Source: Candidatus Altimarinota bacterium
GTDB taxonomy: Bacteria > Patescibacteriota > Gracilibacteria > BD1-5 > UBA2023
Length of the DNA stretch: 64,000 bases
Assembly (NCBI GenBank): GCA_028685185.1
Contig: JAQUEK010000004.1
Location: forward strand, 62,001-126,000
Direction: 5' to 3'
Shown here one piece after another: positions 10,034-23,037 of the stretch (position 1 is the stretch's first letter; the number at the start of each line of letters is the position of its first letter). Position numbers and translations under genes: made by a program. A model generated the notes under the pieces. The model did not search any database and was not told the origin of the DNA. It saw only the letters and a list, made by a program, of their open reading frames with translations.

Positions 10034-13000
10034 TTACTTTAAAACGAATTCGCTTTCAATCTTATATAAGACTTCTCATATCACATCGTTTCAATCGATT
10101 ATATCGATAACTATATAATCACCAAATTTTGAATATTTTAAATCATAGCCTCTGTTCATAAGATATATGTTTCAATCCAATGATATTCAGATGATAGGAT
10201 TTTTAGATTCATCAGTCACATATCATCAGTTCTTAAGATTTGGCGTAGCGTTTGAATTTTTGGCAAAATCGTAATTATCATCCAGTTTTACATATATTCA
10301 GCTGTTTTTCAGGCTATTGAAATCTGTAGTCCTTTCAAGCACTTTGTTTGTGATAAGATTGAGAGTCTCTGTGAAAATGTCTTTATTGTCAGACTTGTCC
10401 CTTATATTTATACTTACAGGTTTTGATTGATCGGATCCGGAAACATCTATAAGATATCATGCATCCTTAAGATTAACCTTTCATGTTTTCTCATTTATCT
10501 CTGCTATGACTATTCAAGATCAATTCTTTATGACCAGTCAGCTTTCTTCTTTTGATTTATAGCTGAATGCTCAGTTGTCAGATGTGAATGTTCAAGTAGA
10601 TGTCTTTATCCTATCGATTATTCAATCCCTGAACCTATAGAAATCAATCGGTTCACCTTTTATCTGCTCACCTATCATTCAGTTCAGATCAGATCATGAA
10701 TTTGTCTTGATCTGAGGTATCGGTGCGTATATCTCTATATTAAGATCCTTATAGGTAAGATTTGAATTATTATCCTTAACATATAACCTGAATTTTTTGG
10801 TTCAAAGCATATCGAATGATCATATATCCAAAATATACATGTTGGATCATTTCTTCACCCCATAAGGATTATCAGGATTAAGGCTATCCTTATCGTTTTG
10901 AGGATCCTTATCTCAATCAGAATCAACTTTAATGTTTCAATCAACATAAATCTCACTTATTCCGGAAACATCATCTACATATTTCTTCAGATCCAAAGTA
11001 AGCTTTTTATAAACAGGCAATTTAATCTTGCTATCAACATTGATAAGAGGTGATTCATTATCAGATTGTAACTGAGGTGCAAATAATGAAACGTCAGTGA
11101 TATTAGATCTTCATCACCTGCTTTCAGAATATAGCTTTCAGAAATAGAATCAGTTATCATTATTTAAGGAAACATTATAATTCTCTGATTTTTCTCAAAG
11201 ATTATTGTAAAGGTATGAATATCCGTTGTTGATCTTGAGGCTGTTTCAATCAGAATATCAGAACAGAACCTCTGAATTCTTATTTGTTAGATCGATTTTT
11301 GTTCCAGGCAATACAGGAAATCATTTCATGGTAGCAAGATCCACTACCTTATTAATTGTATTTTCATAAGGCAAAAGTATATTTCAGCTTATTATCACAA
11401 TCTGGACATTATCATTGAATTCAACATTGCTATTAGCTTTTACCTGCAATATCTCATAGTTTTCTCAATCCTGCTTCTTATATTTAATGGTCGCTCATCA
11501 TAAATCAGAGTATACAGTATTGCCTTTCTGTATTATTATCGATTCATCTTTTTTCAATATCTTGAAATCTTTCATCAGAACAGATCATTCTCAGTTTGAA
11601 TCCTGAATGAAAACAGGGCTATATCTTGATTTATATAATGATCCGGTCTCGTATACATAACTATCATCATATTTCGGATCAGCGATCATATCAATATAAT
11701 ATAGCCTTGAATAAGGGAAAATAGGCTCATTTTTACTATTATCGTTGTTCGTGTTATCAAACCTGTTTATATAATCATAGAATTCCAGCCTGAATCTGCT
11801 ATTATTTTCTTGATCTCAAGGACTGAAAGAGAATTCTATCGAATCTTGCGAATTAAACGAAGGGATGAAATGGTTCGGAGCGAAAATATTTCTTCAATCC
11901 TGAATAGAAAGATAGCTATCTATATTATCCACAACTTCTACTGATCATAGGTTTTTTGCTGTCCTATCCTTTTTAAGGTTATCCTTGATATATAATCCGT
12001 CACTCATCTTATATAGGATGTCATTATCTCAATCCTTATCATAATCGAGCTCGATTATCTTATCGCTTCAGCTTATTTCAGATGAATAGTTGAATAAGCT
12101 TGATTGGACTCAAGATGAATTCACTATGTAAAGTCATTCATAATTATAAGAATAGATTGATTTGCTGTCTTGAGAATCTGAAGATGATGGGTTTGAAGAT
12201 GTATTTTCAGCTGATGGCTCGAACGCATAAAGCTTTTTATCTATCTTATCGTAAATATCTTTATGTAATGTCTCGTTTTCTGCCATATCCTTCTTGAACT
12301 TCTCTGATGAATCTTTTATTCATCCTACGAATTTTTGTCAATCGCTGACCATTTTCGAATCATCGACGGTCGGCTTATCATTTTTAAGATACTCTACGAT
12401 TCCATTATTGATCTTTTCAAATTTTTCCTTGTAGTAAGAAGTATCTGATTCATACTTATATGATACTTTCAATGAACTACTCTTGAACTTCTGTAATGGG
12501 GAGAAATCATAAATCGTCCTATTGTTCCTTATAATGCTTTCAAGTTCGCTTATAAGTCTGCTATTATTGTTCTTCTCAACATTCAGATAATCCTTTACAG
12601 TATTGAATTTATCATCATTCATACCCTTAAGCTCTTTTATTATCTTATTCTCCTTTTCAAAGCTATAATTAAGCGATGAATTTATCGTTGTATATATCTT
12701 TCTTTCCTTAGGGTTTTCAGAGCTTGCAAGATCTTTTATACTCTCTTTAAGGGTAGATTCGAAAGATTCGATGCTGACAAGATCATTCTTATTATCATCT
12801 ATATATTGAACCAATTTGAAGAAACCTCAAACGGTAGCATATACAAGATTCCTTAATCTTTCTTTTTCTCCATTGTAAGATTGAGGTCATTTTAGCACAG
12901 CTCAGTTCGCATTTATATCAACATTTATGTCCTGTATTTCCAGATCAAGGTTTAAGTTAGGCAATGGTGCCATCTTAGCCAAATCGGATATTGAACTTGA

Positions 13001-16000
13001 ATATCTGTTGAAATCATCTGTTACAGTCTTTGCCAACTGCAATATGAAATCGACTTCAAATTCGAAATTTACCTGAGACGTAACCTTAATTGCATCTACA
13101 AAAGAATACGAGAATTGAGGCATATCAATGAACAGGAAGTCGATAGGCAATGTTCAGTTTCTTTCTGTGATATATGCGATCGAATCTCAAGCTTTCCATT
13201 CAGGAGTGAAGAATTTTCAGAAATTCTGGTAAACACAATAAAGTTTAGATAACAATTTTAATATGCTTAAAACTCAAGATATGGAACCGAGAAGATTTGG
13301 TATCGTAGGTGGTGGTGGAAGATCTGGCAATTTCACTTCAGGCAAGCTTGGAATATCAGGAAGATCTGGCAATTCCGGTAATGAAGGAAGAGTCGGTATG
13401 CTTGGGATTGTAAAATTAGGAAGAAGATTCAATGCAATCTTGATTTTCGGCGGACTAGGTAATGTCAGATCAGGTAATTGCGGAAGAATTATAGGCTTTG
13501 GTGTTATCTTGAAATCTGGCATCATTATAGTTATTCAAGCCCTTATATTATGCATATCCAAAATAATATCTGGCCATTTCGGGAATTGGATAACAGGAAT
13601 CGATGGTATAAGTGCTGAGATCAGCTTTATTATGAAATACATAATATCAAATCTCTCGTTCTTACATGATTCGCAAGATGCCTTGTAATCATAGAACAGA
13701 TCAATTAATAATTGCCATGATTTAAGTATTGCCTTTATAAGGATGATAAGCTTTACCCAAGACATGAATCTCTTTCCATTCTTTTCGATATAACCTCACA
13801 TCACATTCTGAATTATTCAGATGTTGCATATTATCTGTTCAGTGTATTTTTCCTTTATCTTAAGAAGTTTGACAAGCTTATCCGGGAAATTCTTATATTC
13901 TTCAAGAACATTTATATTCTTTTCAAGCGTATCGATAAGTCATTTCGCATCAACCATAACTTTGATATTAAGATCTGCGCTTGCATCTTGCAATTTCACA
14001 AATCTTTCCCATTGCTCAGCCTTATCATTATACTCCTTCTTATATGATTTAAGCTTATTATTTGCATCAAAAACCCATTTATCTAAATCTTCAGGAGATA
14101 TCCAAGGGATATTAAGCTCTAGAACCTGTGTCTGAACATCTACCAAAGGTATGCTTGAAAGGAATTTATATGCGAATTGAAGTCATCCTATATTTTTTGA
14201 AGAAACCATTGCAGATGCTTTCTTGTTCATGCTTTTCACGAAATCCTTCATTCAAGGGTTAGTCTTCTGGGCCTCCTTATTAACTTCACTGTTCTTTGAA
14301 TTGAAATTATTGAATATCTGATTTATCTTTGATGCAAAGCTCATTGATTTGGAGCTGAGCGATGAAAAATCGGGCAATATAATAAATAGTGTAGGAAGGG
14401 TTGTTAGCTTTGTAACAATTTCCTCAATCTGTCTCGTTACCCAATCCATGATGAAATCAGGAAAAGAAGCAACTCTTTTAAAATTCACTTTCATGACATT
14501 TGCCATATCAAGATTCATCAATGCTGCTCAGTCGATTGAAATATCAAGATCTCATCATTCCCCAGTTCCTCATCAAATAGACAAAAGTGGTCAGATATTC
14601 ATATTCAATCATCAATGTTGAACTGATGTATCACTTAATATGCTTTGAGCAAGTCATTTATTTCAACCAACATAACTTATTATATTTTCCCTTGTCTCTT
14701 CAGGAATTTTTTCAGTTTGATTTTTCTGCGGTATACAAGAATTTGCATTTATGAATGAATTTCAAGAATTATAGAAAACATTAGATGAGATACTACTGGC
14801 ATCTCAATCAGATCATCCTCATCAACATCATGCCATTGGAGTGGCTGCGACTATACAGTTTCATCATGGAACAAGCGGTGAAGTTCACTTTGTGCTATTA
14901 AACATATTATTCGGTCATACACACATTGCTATTCAGACTGCTCACGTTATGGTAGGTGTAATGAATAATCTGAACATACTTTTTCATTCTCATTCAATAG
15001 AACCATTAAATCAATCAAAAAATCAACCGGCTCATTCAAAATTAATCGGCCACATTGGTGGAACAGGTACTCCGAAAATTTTTATAGGTCAAAAGGTTGG
15101 AAATGCAAAAACAGGAAGTCAAACTCAAGGGTTCATTAATTTTTTGCTTACAGGCATTCAAAAAATTGTCGGTGAGCTTCAAGGTGCAAGCGGTGCATAA
15201 TTAAGAGGGGAGCTTATACATGCTCATCATCCGAATCAGCATCAAAGTCATTGTATTATTCAATCTATCTGAGAATCTATCTGATCCACATTCAAACTGC
15301 TTAATCATCAGATATCCATTCCTCAGCTATCCTGATCATAAGATATAAGGCTTGATCAAGGTTTTTCCTCTCTATCAGGTATTCAATTTCAATTTGAATC
15401 TTTGTTATATTTAGCTAGATCACTCGCTGATTGGTCAGTTGCAGGCTTTATAGTTGCCATCATGGCATCAAGCTGAGTATTCGTCATATTTTTCATTGCT
15501 GCAGAATCGGGCAGATTTTGCACAACGCTTTTTATTTTATCCACATTCGCTAACTTCGCTTCATTTTCCTTAAAGCTTTCAGGCAATTCTGAATTATCTG
15601 TAAATTTTTTGGTTGTTCTGTTATAAATCCTTAATTGGACGGATTTCCATTGGATTTCTTCCGAATTACATTTTTTTGTCGGATTCAAGCTTATTCACCC
15701 GTAAATATCGGTTTTCTCAAGCATTCAAACCTTTATATCTCAGAAAGAGAAACTAGGTGCGATAAGCTCATAGCTTATCTCGATACTTTGATTCGGCAAT
15801 ATATTTATATCATCAAACAGATAATTGAATTCATCTACATCCAACTTATTCAGAGGTTTTATTATCTCATTGCTTGAAGTCTTATATATGTAATTAAGAT
15901 TATCTGAATCAATTAATCAATTATTGTTCGAATCCAGATATATAAGATTGTTCAGAGAAGAATTTGTATTATTTGTCAATCTTAGATTTACCTTTATCTT

Positions 16001-19000
16001 ATCTCACGACTTAAGATTTCATCAGTTCTCATCGATATAGATCTTTTCAATCTTTACTCATCTGCCTTCAGCGAATTGTGATCTTACAAAGGTCTTTTCC
16101 GCTTCAGCATTCTCATAACGCATATTGTCAACATTTGTCTTATCTTTTCAGCTTGCATTTTTAAGTTGGCTTGTAAGATTCATTATCTCTGAGGCCATGT
16201 CTGCATTTGGGTTTCAATTCTCATCAGTTCATACTGCGCTATTTATGACATTCAGCTTATCGGTTTCTGAATATTGTTTCTTTCATGAACTATATTTATA
16301 TTGATAATAAACAAGCTTGTCGAGCTGATTTGCAAGTATTTCCGGAGGCAAATCGCTTCATGCGGACGTACCTGATGATTTCAGAAGGTCTTGAGATTCC
16401 TTGAATTGATCTGTCTGATCCTTAGGTTTTATCTGTGGCAATCCATCGAAATATACTGCTCATCATCAATTTATAGGATCGCTGTTTATCTTTACGCCTA
16501 GATTATTGTCTACGAATTTCTTAGTGAAAACAGTCTCTCAATTTTTCAAGGTTCAATATAGTATGTTAATTTCTCAGGAATCATCGACAGTTACTATATC
16601 ATCTTTTGAATCCTTATCCATATCAAATATCTCCAGTTGTGTAATAGCTCAATTAATGCTGGTTTCGGCTCAATTGACATCGTAAATCTTAGGTTTTTTC
16701 CTTATGAATTTTCAATTTGTATTATCAAGGATTAACAATGCTCATTTATTATCAACCATTGCTATATCAAAATATGTGTCTCAGCTGAAATCTCATACTC
16801 ATTTTCTCAATTTTCATGCATCCGAAACATATGCTAAATAACCCATATCCTTGAATTGACCTGCATAATTAGATAAAAGTTTTATTTTTCAGCTTTCTGA
16901 AAATATCACTATATCCTCCTGTCAATCTCAATTGAAATCTATTTTCTTATATGATTCGATTGGTTCTCAATTTGATTCGAAAATCCTTTTTCATATAGAT
17001 TTATCGAAATCTTGCCCAGAGGTCTTATTTGGAGTTATCTTCACTACTGGGTCTCATAGATTTATCGTAGAATAAGTCTGGTAGAATTTGGTTGAATCTC
17101 ATACGTTGCTTCCTGCGGCAAATTCAAGAAGCATCTTATTATCTTCCTGCCAACCTATTCAATTCGTATTTTCATAATCTTCAATTCACTTTTTAGGTCA
17201 TATCAAATCGTTATCAGGATTACTATCGGCACCGAAATCATTTTTGAAGAAAGATATTCACTTATCTCAATTGCTTGATATTCATAGATAATTATAATCA
17301 AAAGAATATTTAGGAGATGCGCTTTCAATATACAATCAGTCATCTGTAAAGGTTCAATTGTAAATCTTTATGGTTTCTGTAGCGATCTTTATTCAGATAT
17401 ATCAGACAAAAACATCGTTGCTCAATATCTTTATTCATAATATGTTTCATTTTGAATCACCATCAAGTTCAAAATCAACGCTTGGATCCTTGTTTATCTT
17501 AAGATTTTTTCAGATTTTAACCAATTCAACTCAATTATACATAAGATTAAGCTCATCTCATTTCTTTATGCTTTTGGCTTCATCGAATCACTTAAGGATA
17601 ATTGATGAATTATCTCAAATAGAACAATTTGATATATCAGATCAAGTTCAGGAACATGAATATAATCATGTATTATCTCATAAATGTACTCTGACTTTTG
17701 ATATAAGATCTTTGTAAACAGAATCATAAAAACTTATATAAGTTCAGTCCTTATCGCTTCATATCTCTTTTTCCAGATTAAAATCAAGCTCGTCAGATCT
17801 GTTATTTTCGCTATATTTTCATCCTGGAGTAAACGAGAATGCTGTCTGCCTTGAGTTTGTATTATTCAATAAGCTGGTTACTGCCAAAGATCTCGAATCC
17901 TTATTGAATATGATTTCTCATCAAAGATATCATTCGCTTGTTATATTTCCATAATCAGCTCAAAGAAGAACCGTATATAATGAATTATACTTGATGTTCT
18001 CCAATTTCTCCTTATTGAAGAAATAGTATGTGTCCAGAAGTATTGCATCTTTTGAATATCAGTTTATTGTCAATGATTTTCACGCACTGTCATTCACAAC
18101 CACAGTATTCGATTCAAGTCATGGATTAGAGTTTGCTACTATATATGCGCTTCAAGGTATATCTGTAACGTATAATGTCGTGCTTGCAATTCATTGTTCT
18201 ACATTCTCTTCTTTTGAGAATGAAGATCATTCGAATTCTGCAAATGTCTTGTACTCATCGGGAATTGAAAAGCTTATCTTATAGTTCTTTGCATTATATG
18301 CTACATTTCAATACCTGTCATACATCTTTGCCGTTAAGATCGCTTTTTCTCATTTTTTTGCTTCAATCTTATCTTTAGATATGGATTCTTCTATTTTAAC
18401 CGGAATATCAGGAAGAACTTCAATTACATTTCATTCGAATTCATTGACTCAAGGAAGATTAAGATTTATCTTCAGATCCTTTCATGCTACGAAGTTCGGA
18501 ACGAAATTAACTTCTCATTCATTTTTTCAATCCTTTATCTGAACATAATTAGGTTCAATCGATCCGGAAGTCTTAGGAAAATCGAAGTACAACACAGAAT
18601 TGAACCCGTCGATTTTTTTTCAATCTCTATCTTTTACAATAACATTGATCTTATGTTTTTCCTTTCCTGCAACAATATTATCCTTATTTTCGATATCAAG
18701 GGAAATTTTTGCATAATCAATTACCTTTATAGGTTGTGGCAGATTGTATTCTATATTTGATGTATCATTCTTAACTATGAATTTCATGTTGATATCTCAG
18801 ACTTCAGAAGCCTTTGCTGTAAGATATGTGAATCATTCCAATATCGCCTTCTTTTGATTTTTTGAATTCGAATCGGCAAATATTCATTGAGATGAGGTTA
18901 TAACTCAATCAAGATTATATAAGCTTCATTTCGTATAGTTTCAGAATTCATCCAAAAGCTCTATAAAGACAGAAACATTACCTCCTTTTACTATAATATT

Positions 19001-22000
19001 TGAAGAAGGAGTGACTTTCACTGTTTTCAACAATGAAGGGAGAATTGTGATTTCCTTATATCAGTAAGTTCCATTTCAGTCATTGAATTCGAATTTCAAC
19101 ACTGAAGATTTCTCTAATATACTTTTATCATCGAAAACGTATTTTGCAGTTCAATTGCTGTTGGTGAAATTAATGTTTTTCTTCTCTAAAATCTGAACAT
19201 TGCTTATAGAATCATAGACCTTAAGATTTATGCTTGATGGCATAGGTAAATCGGCATTGAATCTATCTTGTTTCTTAAGCTCAAAGATAATATTTTCTCA
19301 AGCTGTCACATTAGATATTATTTCTTCTCATTTCTTAGCAGAAACATTAAGTTTATCTCATCTGATCTTAATAAGATAAATGTTTGATTCATTGTATATC
19401 TCAACCTCATTGTCTTTATTTAACGTCTCTATTGAAGCTCTAATATAGATATCGATATCTTTTTGCTTTGATCAGAATGCAAATTTTGCAATTCAATTCT
19501 GAACCCTGATTTTTTGAGGTGTTAGATTTACAAATGAATTTATGTTTGATATATTGCTTAATGATTGGTTTGAGGATTCTTTATCATAAATAGTGCTTAG
19601 ATTTTTTGGGATTGCCTTTCAAGAATATGCGTCGACCTTTACCAAATCAAATTTCACTTGAGATAGATTATCTACCTGTATAAGTTTCTCTCATAATATC
19701 TTGCTTGAAATAAGCTTTGCTTCAACGGAAATGCTTGAATCATACAGATATATCTTCTTATCGGTTTTGAGCTCGATTTTTCAATCCTGTATAAGTTCAG
19801 CTCAGTCTGGAATTCAGTTTCAATTTCCATCTAAACCATATTCATCACCACTTACAGAACTAGCTAAAGATGAGCCAGATATAAGCTGACCTCAACTAGG
19901 AGAACATGATCAAGATGACAACGAAATAGGTGGAACTATTGATTTTAACCAACAGAAAACCTGTGGAAGCCATTGAAAAATAGGAACTCATTCGGGCGGT
20001 CAGCATTTGAATCAATCATCCTTATTTTGTGAAGAAGACACTTTTGATCAATCGATAAGTCATCTTAAAGTGCTACTGTTTGTTTTGATACTTTTTATAG
20101 AATCGATTTCCATTCATGATTTTCAGGTTGCTTCAAGCTTTACATACATATTTTTAGAATCTCATCTTCATCAGATATATGCTAATTCATAGTCGTTCTT
20201 ATGTCATGCCTGAAATTTTGTAGAGTTCTGGTCTGTATCAAGATAATTCTCCAACACATATTTATATTTGGCTGTTGCACTGCTTATATTGCTCCAGATT
20301 ATCGAATCTATAAGCAAATCCATAACTTCCTGTTTATTGGAAATCACACTGAACAGATCCACATTTGAAGGATATGTAGAACTTATTTTCAATGAATCGT
20401 ATATATCCTTATTCGTAGAACTCAATGCAGAAGGATTTTCAGAGCTTATGATTGTGTTTATCTCATCGCTTTTCTTATCCAGATATTCCTTTAGTTTCAT
20501 CTTAACCCTAGGGTAAGTCAATTCCTCGGATTTTTCTATCTTTATCCTAAAAAAATTAGGATAAATGATTTTCTTATAATTTCATTTAGCGCTTATAAAA
20601 TCCACATATCTGTCTCTATCAGATGCCAAAGATTGCATCGGTATATTCTTATATGCACCTCATAATTCTTCCAATGTAGGAGATTTATGTGTAACTATTG
20701 ATGGTATGCTCTTAAAGTAATACTTTGAATTTACGAAAACCTGTGAACATCAATTACAATCAACCTCAGTGGTTACTCAAGTTTCAGAATCCGTAACAGA
20801 ACACTTTTTGCTATATCTGTTTTTTTCAACATCATCAAGATATACTTTATTCTCACTTAAAGTTATATTATTGAAGTGATATAAGCTTACGTTGCTTGGT
20901 TGAGCGAAAATTTCATCATATGAACGTCAGAAATTATAGAATGCCTTGTCATCAATACAAGAGTAATCTATTGTTCAATTGTTATTGCTGGTCTGTATGA
21001 AATTATAATTTGAACAATCATTAGGAGAATATGTTGAGATCACTTTTCATGATATATCCTTGACATCATCCTGTTTATCTGTAGTTTCATTATATCATAT
21101 CTGCTTACCTCATGCCACTTCAAATAAAGGCGAGATCGCTTTCCTATAATCATTTGTCTTCAGAGTGAATTTGCTTCATGAAGAAAGATCTAGATTTAGA
21201 GGCGAATTTGATCACCATTGCTGAAGACTAAGTGTCTTTGATGTATTATTATAACATTTTGACATTGAATTAGGAGAAACACTCAGATTATCTATATCCT
21301 TTTGTATAGTGTCTATATTATACGATCTGTTCTGCTCAACCATGACTCATTTATTTGAATCTGTTCTTTTTGTTCATCTATATATGCTGCATTCCTTAGC
21401 TTCATTTATGTTTCATCAGTTTTTTCAAAAATAAAAATTAGTGGTTATTCTGCTATCAGTTATTTCATTACAATTTTCAGCTCAGTTATCTCAATAATGT
21501 TTAACTTCCTCAACCCTGACCGGCAATGCTATTTTCCTGGATAATCAATCCTTTGAAACAAGCTTATCTATATTATCTTCCAATGTTGTGTTCAGATCTT
21601 TCAATGCCTGTTGTGATATCTGATCCCTTTTTGTGATAATTGCAGAAGGCGAATCTATCCTTGCATTTTTACTATCTCAGTATCTTCATGTATTATAAGC
21701 AAAATTAAGCATATCTGATATATGCTTTCAATTGAATATCTCGACGAATCTCTTTGTTGCCTTGGCTATTATGCTTTTTGCTTGCATATCCGGAATGCTT
21801 GAAAAATCCATTCATCCGCCATTTTTTGAATCGTCTAAAATTGCCTTCACTCATGGATTTATGTTTCATCATTCGTTTGCTACTTTTGATATCTCATCAT
21901 TACCGAAAGAATTGAATTTGTCATAGATATCTTTTGCCAGATATTTATTGATTCTTTCATAAGTTATATCTTCGATATTCTGAAGATATAACACATATGC

Positions 22001-22708
22001 TTTCCATAATGATGTCTGAACGCTTTGTTCATCCCTAAATCAATCAAAATAAAAAATATAAGGATCCTGCAATGTTTTTGAAAAAACTCCTTGCTTAAGA
22101 TAATAATCATGGGATTTATCGAAAAAATCATTAAGCTTTTTTGAGTTATCAGATGCGATTCACGTGTTCGGAGAAATTACAGAATGCCATATTTCAGGAT
22201 TAGGATCTGTTATGTTTTTGCTTATTGATTCGTAGAATCATTTCTGTGTATTATAGATGAAATTCTTTTCATTGAAATCTATATACGGATATATACTTAG
22301 GAATGTCTTTCAATTATTATGAATTACAGGCAGAGGTATATTTCAGACCAATATGGTTCAAATAAGCCTTGAAAACTTATCTCAAGTTCACTCATAGAAT
22401 AATCTTTCATTCAGCTGTGCTATCTTAATCGGATTGATATCACTTGGTACCTTATAGATGATCACCTTTGTATTATCAAGCTTTCATTGTATGTCTTCCG
22501 CATATCTCTTCAGTTTGTTTGAGAAAAGTCATAGTTCATTGTAAGACTGTTCATCTACGATTATGGAAACTATATTGGTATTTGAAATAGCTTCTGCTTT
22601 TGTCGAATCGAAAAATGAAAAATGAATCGTATTTGAAAATAATAATGAAAAAATCAAAAAATATGACAAATACCTTTGAATTTTCGAATATCCTTTATTT
22701 ATAGCCAT
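10034..22708 (-). CDS. giant secreted protein, 4,224 residues
   Basis: One uninterrupted reading frame of 4,225 codons: I read most of the frame for TAA and TAG and found none. The N-terminus is a signal peptide or anchor (RYLSYFLIFSLLFSNTIHF). Residues about 50-200 contain LIGTILVGNIPLPV and SIYPYIDF, resembling the start of other giant CPR exoproteins. Residues about 2490-2730 are glycine-rich with many TGA codons and scattered cysteines. Residues about 3060-3145 form a proline-rich stretch with repeats such as LPELPDLPDIPSLPEVKLP. Much of the rest looks like tandem beta-rich modules with DxDxD-type segments (VDSDGDKDPQNDKDS) that could bind calcium. Function unknown; an adhesin or envelope protein is an inference. 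tsaB follows 35 bases later. Confidence 0.88.
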
Positions 22709-22765
22709 TTTTAGTTTTATATTTTTATTACTTCCATATTATCATATTTATAGGAGTTTGCAAGC

Positions 22766-22771
22766 ATTATA
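22766..22771 (-). promoter_or_regulatory. possible -10 box for the giant-protein operon
   Basis: On the minus strand TATAAT lies 58 bases upstream of the giant gene start. No convincing -35 box was found at the right distance, so this is a weak assignment. Confidence 0.3.
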
Positions 22772-22821
22772 AAGAAAAAAGTTTATAAAAAAACATTATT
22801 TTCAAAAAAGTATAAAAAAAA

Positions 22822-22850
22822 TTAGACAAAAGGGATTTTTTTTATAAAAT
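22822..22850 (+). promoter_or_regulatory. promoter for tRNA-Lys
   Basis: TTAGAC (22822-22827) and TAAAAT (22845-22850) are separated by 17 bases. Transcription would start about 45 bases before the tRNA. A short hairpin (aaagctaa / ttagcttt, 22872-22891) lies in the leader. Confidence 0.5.
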
Positions 22851-22901
22851 ACACCCACCAAATTAGATTTTAAAGCTAAAAACTTAGCTTTTAGCTAGTA
22901 T

Positions 22902-22977
22902 GGGCTTGTAGCTCAGCCGGTAGAGCGGCGCCCTTTTAAGGCGAAGGTCGTGGGTTCGAATCCCGCCAAGCCCACCA
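22902..22977 (+). tRNA. tRNA-Lys (anticodon TTT)
   Basis: A 76-base cloverleaf with acceptor stem GGGCTTG/CAAGCCC, D arm GCTC-agccggta-GAGC, anticodon loop CTTTTAA and T arm GTGGGTTCGAATCCCGC. The 3' CCA is encoded. The first pair of the anticodon stem is a G-A mismatch. It is the only tRNA found in the window and the only gene on the plus strand between 2 kb and 33.9 kb. Confidence 0.96.
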
Positions 22978-22983
22978 AATTGG

Positions 22984-23033
22984 TAATAAAACTAAAAAAT
23001 CACTCAGAAATGAGTGATTTTTTAGTTTTATTA
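22984..23033. terminator. shared bidirectional terminator between tRNA-Lys and the 619-residue gene
   Basis: Perfect inverted repeat with 23-base arms around a GAAA loop; the arms end in A and T runs, so it serves the tRNA on the plus strand and the convergent minus-strand gene ending at 23038. The inner part has an ACTAAAAAA...TTTTTTAGT shell seen in other terminators of this window. Confidence 0.85.
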
Positions 23034-23037
23034 CTTA

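Noticed and set aside
15919-15935. A gttcgaatcc sequence resembling a tRNA T-loop
   Set aside because: No acceptor or anticodon stem could be built around it; it lies inside the giant gene in an unrelated frame.
10034-22708. Many plus-strand frames of 60-140 codons opposite the giant gene (for example 13263-13688 and 14841-15200)
   Set aside because: They are complements of the proline-rich or glycine-rich minus-strand gene, have no ribosome-binding sites or family matches, and make low-complexity products; treated as antisense shadows.
10034-22708. Gingipain/caspase-like protease at the N-terminus of the giant protein (LVGNIPLPV and YPYIDF resemble C25 core strands)
   Set aside because: No paired catalytic His and Cys were located in the expected order; similarity is limited to short beta-strand patterns.
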